This document shows, piece after piece, positions 8,755 to 16,755 of a stretch of DNA of 39,610 bases (positions are counted from its first letter, which is position 1; each line of letters opens with the position of its first letter). Source of the DNA: Gammaproteobacteria bacterium (GTDB lineage: Bacteria > Gemmatimonadota > Gemmatimonadetes > Longimicrobiales > Gaopeijiaceae); the NCBI GenBank assembly GCA_028821195.1, contig JAPPHB010000019.1:1-39610 (forward strand), written 5' to 3'. The notes under the pieces are model-generated. The model saw only the letters and a program-made list of their open reading frames with translations. It was not told the origin of the DNA and searched no databases. A program made the translations under genes and the position numbers.

Positions 8755-9978
8755 ATGCCAGCTTCCGCCCCGGCGTCGTCCCGGTCGCCTGCAAGCCGGA
8801 GCGCGGTCACGGTCGCCGTCACGCTGACCGTGGCCCACTTGGCGAACGACGCCTACGTCGCCTTCCTGCACCCGCTCCTGCCGCGTCTGATGGACAAGCT
8901 GAGTCTGTCCATCGCGGCGGCGGCCGTGCTGAGCGTCGTCCTGTCCCTGGCGTCGTCTCTTCCGCAGCCGGTCATGGGATACCTCGCCGACCGCGTGGGC
9001 CGGCGCTGGCTGGTGGCGCTCGGGCCCATCGTCTCCGGCATCTTCCTCAGCCTCATAGGACTCGCGCCGACCTTCGCCGTGCTGGTCGCGCTGCTCACGC
9101 TGGGCGGGCTCGGGAGCGCCTTCTTCCATCCGCCGGCGATCTCCCTTGCCGGTCGTGTCTCGGAGGGGAAGGGGAGCGGTCTGCGCGTGTCCATCTTTTC
9201 GTTTGGCGGACACCTGGGCTTCGCGATCGGTCCGGTCACCGCAGTGGCCATCGTCGGCGCCTTCACCCTGGAGGGCCTCTGGGTGGCGATGTTCCCCGGC
9301 ATCCTGATCGGTCTCGCGACCCTGGCGTTTCTGCCACGGCCCGTGCGAGACCGTGTTCCCGTGCCGCCGCCCTCGCCTCGGCAGGTGCTGCGCGCGCTCG
9401 CGGGCCCGCTCGGCCTGGTCTTCGGCATCAGCGCGCTGGGAGCGTTCGTCCAGCGCACCCTCCTGACCCTGTATCCCATCGTGGTCGACCAGACCGGCGG
9501 CTCGGAGGCCCTCGGGGCGGCTTCGCTCAGCGTCTACCTGGCGCTTCAGGCGGGCGGGACCATCTTCGCCGGCCTGCTGACCGATCGGATCGACCGTACC
9601 CGGCTGCTGGCGGGGATCTGCGTGCTTGCCGCCCCCGCGCACTTCCTGGCGGTCTACCTTCCACCGGGGGGTGTCGCGGCCTTCATGGCTCTGGGCTTCG
9701 CGGGGCTGCTCAACATGGCCGTACTCCCGCCGACGGTGGTCATCGCCCAGGAGATCCTTCCCACCGGGGCCAGCATAGGCTCCGGAATCGTCATGGGACT
9801 GGCGTGGGGCGCGGGCGCGCTGGGCGTGGCGTTCGTGGGAGCCCTCGGGGACGTGGTGGGGCCGCGGGAGGCGGCGCTCACCGTCATGCCGATGTTCCTG
9901 TTGGGCGCGGTGCTGGCCCTCCACCCGGCGCTTCGCCCACACGCCCGCTCGGGTGCGTCGGCGGCATCGAGGCGCTGA
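8755..9978 (+). CDS. MFS transporter, fosmidomycin-resistance (Fsr) type
   Basis: 407 residues, about 12 membrane helices. The first helix carries LTVAHLANDAYVAFLHPLLP, the hallmark of the Fsr/YfnC group. The MFS loop 2-3 motif is GYLADRVGRRW. FFHPPAISLAG and RVSIFSFGGHLGFAIGP are also typical of Fsr-like pumps. It should sit in the inner membrane and export a small drug-like molecule with proton exchange. The spacing to the acetyltransferase and the shared promoter suggest joint expression. Fosmidomycin itself is only the namesake substrate. Confidence 0.85.
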   Translation: MPASAPASSRSPASRSAVTVAVTLTVAHLANDAYVAFLHPLLPRLMDKLSLSIAAAAVLSVVLSLASSLPQPVMGYLADRVGRRWLVALGPIVSGIFLSLIGLAPTFAVLVALLTLGGLGSAFFHPPAISLAGRVSEGKGSGLRVSIFSFGGHLGFAIGPVTAVAIVGAFTLEGLWVAMFPGILIGLATLAFLPRPVRDRVPVPPPSPRQVLRALAGPLGLVFGISALGAFVQRTLLTLYPIVVDQTGGSEALGAASLSVYLALQAGGTIFAGLLTDRIDRTRLLAGICVLAAPAHFLAVYLPPGGVAAFMALGFAGLLNMAVLPPTVVIAQEILPTGASIGSGIVMGLAWGAGALGVAFVGALGDVVGPREAALTVMPMFLLGAVLALHPALRPHARSGASAASRR

Positions 9979-10070
9979 CGCGTGCGGGTGTGGTAGGTTG
10001 CCTTGGCGACCGTCTCCGCCGGTCCACCACTCTCACGCGAATGTCCCTGGCTCTCAGGAGGGAATCACCC

Positions 10071-11006
10071 ATGCGCCGTGCCGTCCCGATCCTCGCCCTC
10101 TGGTTCGCGCTCCCGGCCGGCTTCGCCGCCGCGCAGGAACCCGAACTGCCGCCGATCCTCAAGGTCCGCAACTATCTTCCCCACATGACCCGGCCCGAGG
10201 TCGAGGACCTCCTCACCCGGACGGACATGGTCATCTTTCCCGTAGGCGCGCTCGAACAGCACGGCACCCACCTGCCGATCGGCACCGACTACCTGAACGG
10301 GGTGGAACGCGCCAAGAGGATAGCCCAGCGGGCCGACGTGCTGGTGGCGCCCATCCTGCTGCCCGGGCAGTCACCCTACCACATGGAATTCGCGGGCACC
10401 GTGACCTTGTCTTCGACGCTGGTTCAGGAGGTTTATGTTGAATCTGCAAAAAGTCTTATGCGTCATGGATTCAAGCGCTTTCTGGTCTTGAACGCCCATG
10501 GCGGCAACCGGGCCATTACGACCTTCATCGTTGATCGCATCAACCAGGAGACCGAGGGAATCGCGGTCGATCTGAATGCCGCCTCCGGCCCGTTCATGGT
10601 TCGCGACCCGGAGCCGCATCCGACTCCGACGCCTGCCGTCCTCGACCGCCATGGGGGCACCGGAGAGACCTCCAGATCGCTCTACCTGATCCCCGAACTG
10701 GTGGACATGGACGCCGTCGAGGTCGCGCAGGTGACCATGCCCGCGCACCTGGAAGCCATACTGCCCGAGGTGCTCGCCGGAGATCCGACCGCGCTCGCGG
10801 TGTTCCTGGCGGAGGGACTCAAGGACGAGTCCACCGGGAAGGGAACGTCGGCCGCGCAGATGTCGACAACCGGCGTCTGGGGGGAGCGCGATCCCGCCGA
10901 GGCGAGCGTCGAACGGGGGCGGAACATGGCCGAAGCCGCCGTGGACGCGGCTGTGGCGTTCATCGAGCGATGGAACGAACTCAGGCCGCCCGGCACGGGG
11001 CGGTAG
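10071..11006 (+). CDS. Secreted creatininase-family amidohydrolase
   Basis: 311 residues. A signal peptide (hydrophobic 4-20, cleavage near AAAQ) precedes a creatininase fold. Metal ligands are visible: Glu62 and His64 in LEQHGTHLPIGTD, Asp73 in the same motif, His143 in NAHGGN, and Glu199 in HGGTGETS. These hydrolases open small cyclic or linear amides (creatinine, formamides, mycofactocin-type peptides). Export of this version is unusual for the classic enzyme but common in related phyla. The ATG at 10071 is preceded by AGGAGG at 10056-10061, nine bases away, which decides the start over ATG 10041. It follows the MFS gene by 92 bases. Confidence 0.87.
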   Translation: MRRAVPILALWFALPAGFAAAQEPELPPILKVRNYLPHMTRPEVEDLLTRTDMVIFPVGALEQHGTHLPIGTDYLNGVERAKRIAQRADVLVAPILLPGQSPYHMEFAGTVTLSSTLVQEVYVESAKSLMRHGFKRFLVLNAHGGNRAITTFIVDRINQETEGIAVDLNAASGPFMVRDPEPHPTPTPAVLDRHGGTGETSRSLYLIPELVDMDAVEVAQVTMPAHLEAILPEVLAGDPTALAVFLAEGLKDESTGKGTSAAQMSTTGVWGERDPAEASVERGRNMAEAAVDAAVAFIERWNELRPPGTGR

Positions 11007-11094
11007 CGTCCGGCGTCACCCACGCCAGCGCCGCGACGACCCTGTCACCATCGTGCCAGCTGCGAAGCCACCCCCCTGGTAGTTCCGGTTCCCG

Positions 11095-11124
11095 TTGACC
11101 CGAACGGAGCGCAAGGATTAGGTT
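11095..11124 (+). promoter_or_regulatory. Promoter of the TPR membrane protein gene
   Basis: TTGACC (11095-11100), 18 bases, TAGGTT (11119-11124), in the 208-base gap after the creatininase gene. It is the best -35 match of the four similar sites. The leader to the ATG at 11215 would be about 85 bases; nothing else is recognised in it. Confidence 0.55.
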
Positions 11125-11214
11125 TTGCGCGGCGTTCCCGGGACTTGTCTGCGAATCCGTGCGAGCCATGGATGAACGCGACGGAGTCCCGCACCATCCC
11201 CACACAAGCGCTTC

Positions 11215-11925
11215 ATGTCCAAGTATTCCCGACGTCCTGGCCCGGGAGGGCCGGCCCCCAGCGCGCCCGACGAGGACGATCTCTTTACCAGCCGGGTCCT
11301 CGAACTCACGGTCTGGGCGCAGAACAACGCCCAGACCCTGATCTTCGCGGGCATCGTGGTTGTTATCGCCATAGGCGCGACCGTCTACTACTTCAATTTC
11401 AGCGAGACGCGCGAGAACCAGAGCGCTCTCGAACTCGAGCAGATTCATCAGGTCGTGGGGGTGGTCAGCACCGAAGAGACCCTCGCCGAGCTGAACCGGT
11501 TCCTGGAACGCTTCGAAGACGCCGCCAGTACGGCCGAAGCCCGCCTTCTCCTGGGTCAGGTCCAGCTCGACAACGGCAATGTCCAGGGCGCCATCGACGC
11601 GCTGCAGCCGCTCCGCGGACGTCTCGGAGAACCGGTGGCGCTGCAGGCCGGCTTCCTTCTGGGCGCCGCCTACGAGGAGCAGGGTCTGTGGGACGAAGCC
11701 GTGGCGACCTATCTCGATGTCGCCGACGAAACCGACCTGGGCTTCCAGTTGCGCAACGCCCTCTCCGACGCGGCCCGCGTGCGCGCGGCGCAGGGTCGCT
11801 ACGCCGAGGCCGAGGAGCTGCTGGGCACTCTTCTGGACGAACTGGACGCAGCCGACCCCGGCCGCGGCGTCATCGAGATGCGCCTGGCTGAGATGCGCGC
11901 TCGCCGGACGTCGTCCGGGGGTTGA
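11215..11925 (+). CDS. Membrane-anchored TPR protein (YfgM-like)
   Basis: 236 residues. A short proline/glycine-rich cytoplasmic tail is followed by a membrane helix (about 42-60, TLIFAGIVVVIAIGATVYYF) and a periplasmic helical-repeat part with TPR pairs (AEARLLLGQVQLDNGNVQGA, LQAGFLLGAAYEEQGLWDEA, RVRAAQGRYAEAEELLGTLL). The layout matches YfgM, a periplasmic chaperone-like partner of the Sec translocon, but sequence likeness is only at architecture level. Its last 56 bases overlap, tail to tail, the end of the M23 lipoprotein gene on the other strand. Confidence 0.75.
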   Translation: MSKYSRRPGPGGPAPSAPDEDDLFTSRVLELTVWAQNNAQTLIFAGIVVVIAIGATVYYFNFSETRENQSALELEQIHQVVGVVSTEETLAELNRFLERFEDAASTAEARLLLGQVQLDNGNVQGAIDALQPLRGRLGEPVALQAGFLLGAAYEEQGLWDEAVATYLDVADETDLGFQLRNALSDAARVRAAQGRYAEAEELLGTLLDELDAADPGRGVIEMRLAEMRARRTSSGG

Positions 11926-13366
11926 ACTCCCGAGGCGCCTCGGCGAGCGACTGCCCAGGCCCGAGCCAACCCGTCTCTCCGCTCGCCGTCCGCACGTAGA
12001 GGTAGTCGCCGAAGCGGCCGATCACCGGTACTTCGGTTCCCGCGTCCAGTCGAGCCAGCAAGGCCGAGTCGTCCGTGGGCGCCGCGAGCACGGAGCGCGC
12101 CCCCGCCACGGTCTGCCGCGCGAAGGGAGCCGCGACCGGCTCGGTGAGGCGAGCGGCCACGTAACCTGTTGCGCCGTCGGGCAGGCGGGCCCGGAAGAAG
12201 CTTCGCGAGCCGGCGAGAACCCGGAGTGGCGTGTGCCGGTCCAGTTCACGCACCACCTCGCCCCGCGGGCCGGGCGCCGCCCGCAGCCGGACCCCTCCGT
12301 TGCGCACCCGGTTCCATGTGCCCAGCCGCTCCGTGTCGACCGTGAGCTCCGGAACGGTGGCGCGCACCGGATCGATGAAAGGGAAGGGATCGACTGGGCC
12401 TTCGCCGCGCCGATAGAGGCCCAGGTGCAGGTGGGGCGGGGTGGTGCGCGCATTCCCGGTGTTGCCCACGAAGCCGACGGTATCGCCGGCTTGGACGAAC
12501 TGCCCGTCGCGGACATACTGGCTGTCCAGATGGGCGTAGTAGAGGCTGGCGTTGCGCACCGGGTCGCGAACCCATACCACCTTTCCGCCAATCGCGGTAT
12601 CCCGCACCCGGCTGACCCGTCCTGCCGATGCCGCGAGCACGGGAGTCCCACGGCGCGCGAAGATGTCGACGCCGTGGTGGATCCGCCGTCCGCCGTCCCG
12701 CGCCGCGCCAAACCAGCTGTAGATGTACTGCGGGCCATGTCCTTCGATCGGAAACGCCAGCTGCGCCTCGAGACCCAGGGTGACGGAGTAGCTGCCCCCG
12801 CGCAGTAGCTCGGGCTGGAGCCGCAGGACGAAGTCACCGCCCCGCCAGGGCTCGTGCGAGAACGCTTCCACGGGCGACTCCGACGAGAAGATCGGCCTCA
12901 TGGGGTCGGCGGGATCGGCGGGCACACGAAACAGGTCCACGAATACCCGCGCCGGCTCGCCGGAGTCGACCGAAACTTCGACCGTCAGCCTTCGACCTCG
13001 CTCGAGGCGAAAACCGTACCCGGCGGCCTCCGGCGCGTCGGGGCTGATGTAGCCTTCCTCCGCATAGGGCAGCGATACCGGAAGCGGCGCGGCGAGTGCC
13101 ACGCGTCCGGCCGTCTCCCAGTCCCTCGCGAGCGCCGATTCTCCGAGTCCGGCGACGTTCAGCCGAGCCTGGTAGGCTTCGTGCGGTGTCAGATCCCGGA
13201 AATGGTCCCGGGCCTGCTCGATCTGCTCGCATCCGGAGACCGCCAGGAGCCCGGCCAACACGAGAGGGAAGACGGCAGTCTTTCGGCGTAGCTCCCTCCA
13301 GGCGTGCAGCTTCGGCGCGACCCCCGAGCGGATCCCGGTGATGTTCGAGCGCAATCCTTCCGACAT
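11870..13366 (-). CDS. M23 (LytM-like) peptidase lipoprotein with C-terminal SH3-like domains
   Basis: 498 residues. A lipoprotein signal ends in LAVSGC (lipid Cys46). A beta-rich region (about 100-200) precedes the M23 domain: His230 and Asp234 in HHGVDI and His312/His314 in PHLHLGL form the zinc site that cuts peptide bonds in peptidoglycan. ASLYYAHL is also typical. Two bacterial SH3-like stretches follow (RNGGVRLRAAPGP, VPVIGRFGDYLYVRTASGETGW), which usually bind cell wall. Start at 13366 is chosen because GAGAGGTGG lies just upstream; the open frame begins 13 codons earlier. It likely trims or remodels the wall from a membrane anchor. The 3-prime end overlaps the opposing gene by 56 bases. 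Confidence 0.87.
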   Translation of the reverse strand: MSEGLRSNITGIRSGVAPKLHAWRELRRKTAVFPLVLAGLLAVSGCEQIEQARDHFRDLTPHEAYQARLNVAGLGESALARDWETAGRVALAAPLPVSLPYAEEGYISPDAPEAAGYGFRLERGRRLTVEVSVDSGEPARVFVDLFRVPADPADPMRPIFSSESPVEAFSHEPWRGGDFVLRLQPELLRGGSYSVTLGLEAQLAFPIEGHGPQYIYSWFGAARDGGRRIHHGVDIFARRGTPVLAASAGRVSRVRDTAIGGKVVWVRDPVRNASLYYAHLDSQYVRDGQFVQAGDTVGFVGNTGNARTTPPHLHLGLYRRGEGPVDPFPFIDPVRATVPELTVDTERLGTWNRVRNGGVRLRAAPGPRGEVVRELDRHTPLRVLAGSRSFFRARLPDGATGYVAARLTEPVAAPFARQTVAGARSVLAAPTDDSALLARLDAGTEVPVIGRFGDYLYVRTASGETGWLGPGQSLAEAPREFNPRTTSGERASQPGASR

Positions 13367-13527
13367 CAATCCACCTCTCCCGCAGCTCGGACACGCGTCC
13401 GCCATCCCATCCCGCAGCCATTCTAGCGAGCCTGAGCCGAAGATGGAAACCGCGTGGCCGCGTAATCCCTTTCAAGGGCCACCTTCGCCGAGGGCTGGTT
13501 TCGGGCCTGAAGGCGCCCACAACTGCG

Positions 13528-13543
13528 CATAATATGTATTATG
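13528..13543. promoter_or_regulatory. AT-rich 7+7 inverted repeat (operator or -10 region candidate)
   Basis: CATAATA (13528-13534), TG, TATTATG (13537-13543) is a perfect palindrome apart from its centre. It is strikingly AT-rich for this DNA, and its minus strand reads like overlapping -10 boxes (TATACATAAT). It sits 162 bases upstream of the M23 start, so it may be that gene's promoter and an overlapping protein site. No matching -35 was found. Confidence 0.35.
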
Positions 13544-13609
13544 TATAGTTTCAGAATCTCACCGTCCCCTTTCAGAAATCTGTGGCAGCCAAAACACGCC
13601 GGTGACACG

Positions 13610-13645
13610 TCAGAATTCCGTGGATTCCAGCAGTCGGAATTCTGA
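13610..13645. terminator. 11-base stem hairpin after the mannosyltransferase gene
   Basis: TCAGAATTCCG (13610-13620) and CGGAATTCTGA (13635-13645) form a perfect 11-base stem with a 14-base loop. On the minus strand it lies 47 bases past the stop at 13692, a sensible place for the end of the long LPS/glycan transcript. No T-run follows, so intrinsic termination is uncertain. Confidence 0.35.
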
Positions 13646-13668
13646 TGCGAGGGGACTTGCGGCCTTTG

Positions 13669-13682
13669 GTCAGGATCCTGAC
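13669..13682. repeat. Perfect 14-base palindrome
   Basis: GTCAGGATCCTGAC reads the same on both strands. It lies 9 bases beyond the mannosyltransferase stop. Without a loop it makes a poor terminator; a dimeric protein site or chance are the alternatives. Confidence 0.3.
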
Positions 13683-13691
13683 GGGAGGTCG

Positions 13692-14417
13692 TTACAGCCG
13701 GCCGATCAGGTCGAGGATTCGGAGCATCCATACGCGCCAGACTGCCTCCCGAACGATCTTCGCGGACATCTTGGACTCACCGGAATCGCGCTCGGTGAAG
13801 ACGATCGGGACTTCGACCAGGCGAAAGCCCTTCCGTGCCGCACGGAACTTCAACTCGATCTGGAAGGCGTATCCGTTGGAGACGATGCGATCGAGGTCGA
13901 GGGCCTCGAGGACCTCCCTGCGCCAGCAATTGAAGCCACCCGTGGCATCGGCGACCGGCAGACCGGTGATGGTTCGCGCGTACCAGCAGCCGAAGTAGCT
14001 GATCAACAGCCGGCTCATGGGCCAGTCGACCACGGTGACCCGGCCGTGGAGGTAGCGGGAACCGATGACGACGTCCGCCTGCCGGGTCTGTTCGATGAAC
14101 GCCGGCAGCATCTCCGGCGAATGCGACAGATCGGCGTCCATCTCGCAGAGCAGCGGATAGCCGCGCGCGAGGCCCCATTTGAACCCCGCCAGGTACGCGG
14201 GGCCGAGACCGAGCTTTTCGGTTCGATGAAGGACGTGGACGCGGGGTTCGCCGCCAGCCATCTCGTCGGCCAGTTGCCCCGTGCCATCCGGCGACCCGTC
14301 GTCGATGACCAGGATCTCGATGCCTGGATGCTGCTCCAGAACCAGGGGCACGATCCGCGGGAGATTCTCCCGCTCGTTATAGGTCGGAATCAGGACGAGG
14401 AGTCGATCGTCAGGCAT
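13692..14417 (-). CDS. Polyprenol-phosphate mannosyltransferase (DPM1-type GT2)
   Basis: 241 residues, the size of soluble DPM1-type enzymes. It would transfer mannose from GDP-mannose to a polyprenyl phosphate at the inner membrane face, giving a lipid-linked sugar donor. GT2 motifs are LVLIPTYNERENLPRIV (7-23), VIDDGSPDGTG (37-47), LGLGPAYLAGFKWG, the metal DAD at 94-96 in CEMDADLSHSPEML, VIGSRYLHG, and SNGYAFQIELKFRA near the end. The ATG at 14417 overlaps the end of the GT4 gene by 8 bases, so the open frame further up is not used. Another sugar (glucose or GlcNAc) is possible. Confidence 0.85.
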   Translation of the reverse strand: MPDDRLLVLIPTYNERENLPRIVPLVLEQHPGIEILVIDDGSPDGTGQLADEMAGGEPRVHVLHRTEKLGLGPAYLAGFKWGLARGYPLLCEMDADLSHSPEMLPAFIEQTRQADVVIGSRYLHGRVTVVDWPMSRLLISYFGCWYARTITGLPVADATGGFNCWRREVLEALDLDRIVSNGYAFQIELKFRAARKGFRLVEVPIVFTERDSGESKMSAKIVREAVWRVWMLRILDLIGRL

Positions 14418-15531
14418 GGGGTGCCCTCTTCCCCGTTCCCAGGGCTTCGTAGACCTCCAGGTGCCGTTCCACGAGCCGATCGTTGCTCCAGCGGGTCGCG
14501 ACGCGCTCGCGGGCCCGGCGTCCGGCCTCCCGCAGATTGGGTCGGCGCAGGAGGGCGACAAGCCGTCTGGCGAGATCGGCGGGATTCCCGGGCTCGAAGA
14601 GGGTTCCCACCGATTCATCCACGATCTCGGGCAGTCCCCCGACCCTGGAAGCGGCGACCGGAAGCTCGCACGCCATGGCTTCCAGCGCCGCGATCGAGGT
14701 TGCCTCCATGAGCGAGGGCACGACCGCAACGGCGGCGGAAGAGAGAATGCCCGGCATCTCGGCATTGGGCCGCGCCCCGAGGAAGCGGATTCGTTCGGCC
14801 AGGCCCAACTGCGCGCTCAGGCTCTCCAGCTCCCCCCGATCCGGTCCGTCGCCCACCAGAATCGCCTCTACCCCGGGAACCGCCGCGGCGATTTCGGGCA
14901 TCGCCTGCACGAAAAACCGCACTCCATTCTTGGGAAACAGACGGCGCGGAACGACCAGCAGAGGCCCGGACACCGGCGGAAGCGACGGTTCGCAGCGACG
15001 GAAAACCGATGTGTCCACCCCGTTGGTCACCGGCTCGGTCGACAGACCCGGGAGCAGGCCGTCGGCAACATCGGCGATCTCGACGCTGGTGGCGAAGGTA
15101 TGATCGGATGCGCGCAGGAGGGTGCGCAGGCCCGGCCGCCAATGCGTCTTCCCCGCCAGCCGAAGGAAGTGGGAGGTGTGCAGGGTGGTAATCAGCGGCC
15201 GGGCGCGGAGCCGGCCGGCAATCCAGGCCGGCGGGATGGAGGCGATGGCCTGCGCGTGCACCACGTCGACCTCCGCGCTCGCCCGGGTGGTGCGTGGTGT
15301 CGAGCACATCGAGTGCAGGAACCACCCTCCCGGGTTGCGCGCCGGCAGCCATGTTCTCCGGACGTGGATGTCCCCCATGAGCTGCTCGCGCGGAAGATTG
15401 GGCCGGGACCGCGAGGTGACCACATCCACGCGGTGTCCGCGGGCCACAAGCCCTCGGCACAAGTTGAAGACGTGGCTCTCCAGTCCGCCCACTTCCGGTG
15501 GGAAGTAGATGCAGTGCATCAGGATGTTCAT
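14410..15531 (-). CDS. GT4-family glycosyltransferase
   Basis: 373 residues with two Rossmann-like halves (GT-B). The N-terminus MNILMHCIYFPPEVGGLESH is the acceptor-binding start of GT4 enzymes; NGVDTSVFRR marks the domain linker; LLVVPRRLFPKNGVRFFVQA and LVGDGPDRGELES follow; the EX7E motif is in EATSIAALEAMACELPVAAS, then GGLPEIV. It transfers a sugar from a nucleotide donor to a lipid or glycan acceptor. It overlaps wecB by 4 bases (ATGA) upstream and the mannosyltransferase by 8 downstream, so the three work together in surface glycan assembly. Donor and acceptor are not readable. Confidence 0.87.
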   Translation of the reverse strand: MNILMHCIYFPPEVGGLESHVFNLCRGLVARGHRVDVVTSRSRPNLPREQLMGDIHVRRTWLPARNPGGWFLHSMCSTPRTTRASAEVDVVHAQAIASIPPAWIAGRLRARPLITTLHTSHFLRLAGKTHWRPGLRTLLRASDHTFATSVEIADVADGLLPGLSTEPVTNGVDTSVFRRCEPSLPPVSGPLLVVPRRLFPKNGVRFFVQAMPEIAAAVPGVEAILVGDGPDRGELESLSAQLGLAERIRFLGARPNAEMPGILSSAAVAVVPSLMEATSIAALEAMACELPVAASRVGGLPEIVDESVGTLFEPGNPADLARRLVALLRRPNLREAGRRARERVATRWSNDRLVERHLEVYEALGTGKRAPHA

Positions 15532-16694
15532 GGCGCTTCCGGAAGCCAGTCGCGGATCCGGCGCGGCACTCCGGTGAGCCGCTGCGCCACGATGTCGGCG
15601 ATGCGCTCCGCGGCGTCGCCGTCGCCGTAGGGGTTGGCGAAACCGCCCTCCCGGTCCCCTTCCCCGTTTCCGCCGGCCAGCACGGCCAGGGCCTCGGCGA
15701 CGATGCGGTCGCGGTCGGTTCCCACCAGCCTGGCAACCCCCGCGGCCACACCTTCCGGGCGCTCCGTCACCTCTCGCAGCACGAGAACCGGCGTGCCGAA
15801 GGTGGGCGCTTCCTCCTGGATTCCCCCGGAGTCGGTGAGCACGAGGCTCGCCCGCTTGAGCGCGCGCAGGAGATCCGGGTACGCCAGCGGGTCTGTCAGG
15901 TGAACCCGGGGATGGTCGGCCAGATGCTCGCGCGCCGGGCGGACGACCTGCGGATTCGGGTGCACGGGATAGATGACCTGGACATCCGGACATCGGTCCG
16001 CGATCTCGCGGACGGCCCGGAAGACCCGGCACAGAGGTTCGCCGAACGACTCGCGCCGATGGGCCGTGAGCAGCACGAGCGAGTCACGTCCCGCCAGAAG
16101 TTCGGCCAGCACCCGGTCTTCTATTTCGCCTTCGCGGTGAGCCAGCCGCAGGAGAGCGTCGACCACGGTATTGCCCGTGACGTGAATCGAAGCTTCGGAG
16201 ATCCCTTCATCCAGCAGATTTTGCCGCGCCAGCGCGGTGGGCGCGAAATGAAGCTCGGCGAGTGTGTCCGTCATCTGCCGGAACAGCTCCTCGGGATACG
16301 GGGCCCACCGATTGCGGCTGCGCAATCCGGCCTCGACGTGCCCCACCTGGATGCGTTCGAAGAATCCCACCAGCGATCCGAAGAAGACGCTGGCCGTGTC
16401 GCCCTGCACCAGCATCATTGCAGGCGCGAACTCGCGGATCATGTCCCTCAGCCCTTCCATGCAGCCCCGCCCGACGTCATAGAGGGTCTGGCCGGACTTC
16501 ATGATGTCCAGGTCGAAGTCGGGGACGATGGAGAAGGCTGCGAGCGCCTGGTCGACCATGTCGGTGTGCTGGCCGGTGAGGGCGACCGCGCTCTCCACCA
16601 GGTCGGCACGACTGCGCAGCGCCTCCGCCACCGGGGCCATCTTGATCGCCTCCGGCCGGGTGCCGATGACCACCAGGACGCGCGGACGCGTCAT
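15528..16694 (-). CDS. wecB: UDP-N-acetylglucosamine 2-epimerase (non-hydrolysing)
   Basis: 388 residues, standard length. It interconverts UDP-GlcNAc and UDP-ManNAc in the cytoplasm for surface polysaccharides. Diagnostic motifs are VIGTRPEAIKMAPV near the start, TGQHTDMVDQ, VQGDTAS, VGHVEAGLRS, PEELFRQMTD, LLTAHRRESFGEPL and LTDSGGIQEEAP with GTPVLVLREVTERPE. The ATG overlap with the downstream GT4 gene indicates coupled translation. It follows rpoN by 61 bases without an obvious terminator or promoter, so it may belong to the same transcript. No UDP-ManNAc dehydrogenase gene (wecC) is in the window. Confidence 0.93.
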   Translation of the reverse strand: MTRPRVLVVIGTRPEAIKMAPVAEALRSRADLVESAVALTGQHTDMVDQALAAFSIVPDFDLDIMKSGQTLYDVGRGCMEGLRDMIREFAPAMMLVQGDTASVFFGSLVGFFERIQVGHVEAGLRSRNRWAPYPEELFRQMTDTLAELHFAPTALARQNLLDEGISEASIHVTGNTVVDALLRLAHREGEIEDRVLAELLAGRDSLVLLTAHRRESFGEPLCRVFRAVREIADRCPDVQVIYPVHPNPQVVRPAREHLADHPRVHLTDPLAYPDLLRALKRASLVLTDSGGIQEEAPTFGTPVLVLREVTERPEGVAAGVARLVGTDRDRIVAEALAVLAGGNGEGDREGGFANPYGDGDAAERIADIVAQRLTGVPRRIRDWLPEAP

Positions 16695-16755
16695 CCCCGG
16701 GGCCGGCTTCCGTGGAGGAGGATGGCATCGGCGCAGCCGACGCGCGGCGGTCCGC

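Larger units (their letters stand above)
13367..13691. promoter_or_regulatory. Palindrome-rich, partly AT-rich intergenic stretch
   Basis: No gene is visible in these 325 bases, between the start of the M23 gene and the end of the mannosyltransferase gene (both minus strand). It holds a locally AT-rich patch (13528-13550), three TCAGAA-containing short repeats (13550-13616) and the inverted repeats listed separately. It should contain the M23 promoter and the end of the long LPS/glycan transcript. The TCAGAA repeats beside GTCCCC-type sequence could also be a decayed small mobile unit; this is a guess. Confidence 0.4.

Noticed and set aside
8682..11006. A 774-codon frame that would fuse an unknown Arg/Gly-rich protein to the creatininase
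   Set aside because: Its first two thirds run out of frame over the MFS gene; the creatininase has its own AGGAGG and signal peptide at 10071.
16695..16755. Sigma-54 (-24/-12) promoter near rpoN or other genes
   Set aside because: No TGGCAC-N5-TTGCA-like site was found in the intergenic gaps by eye.
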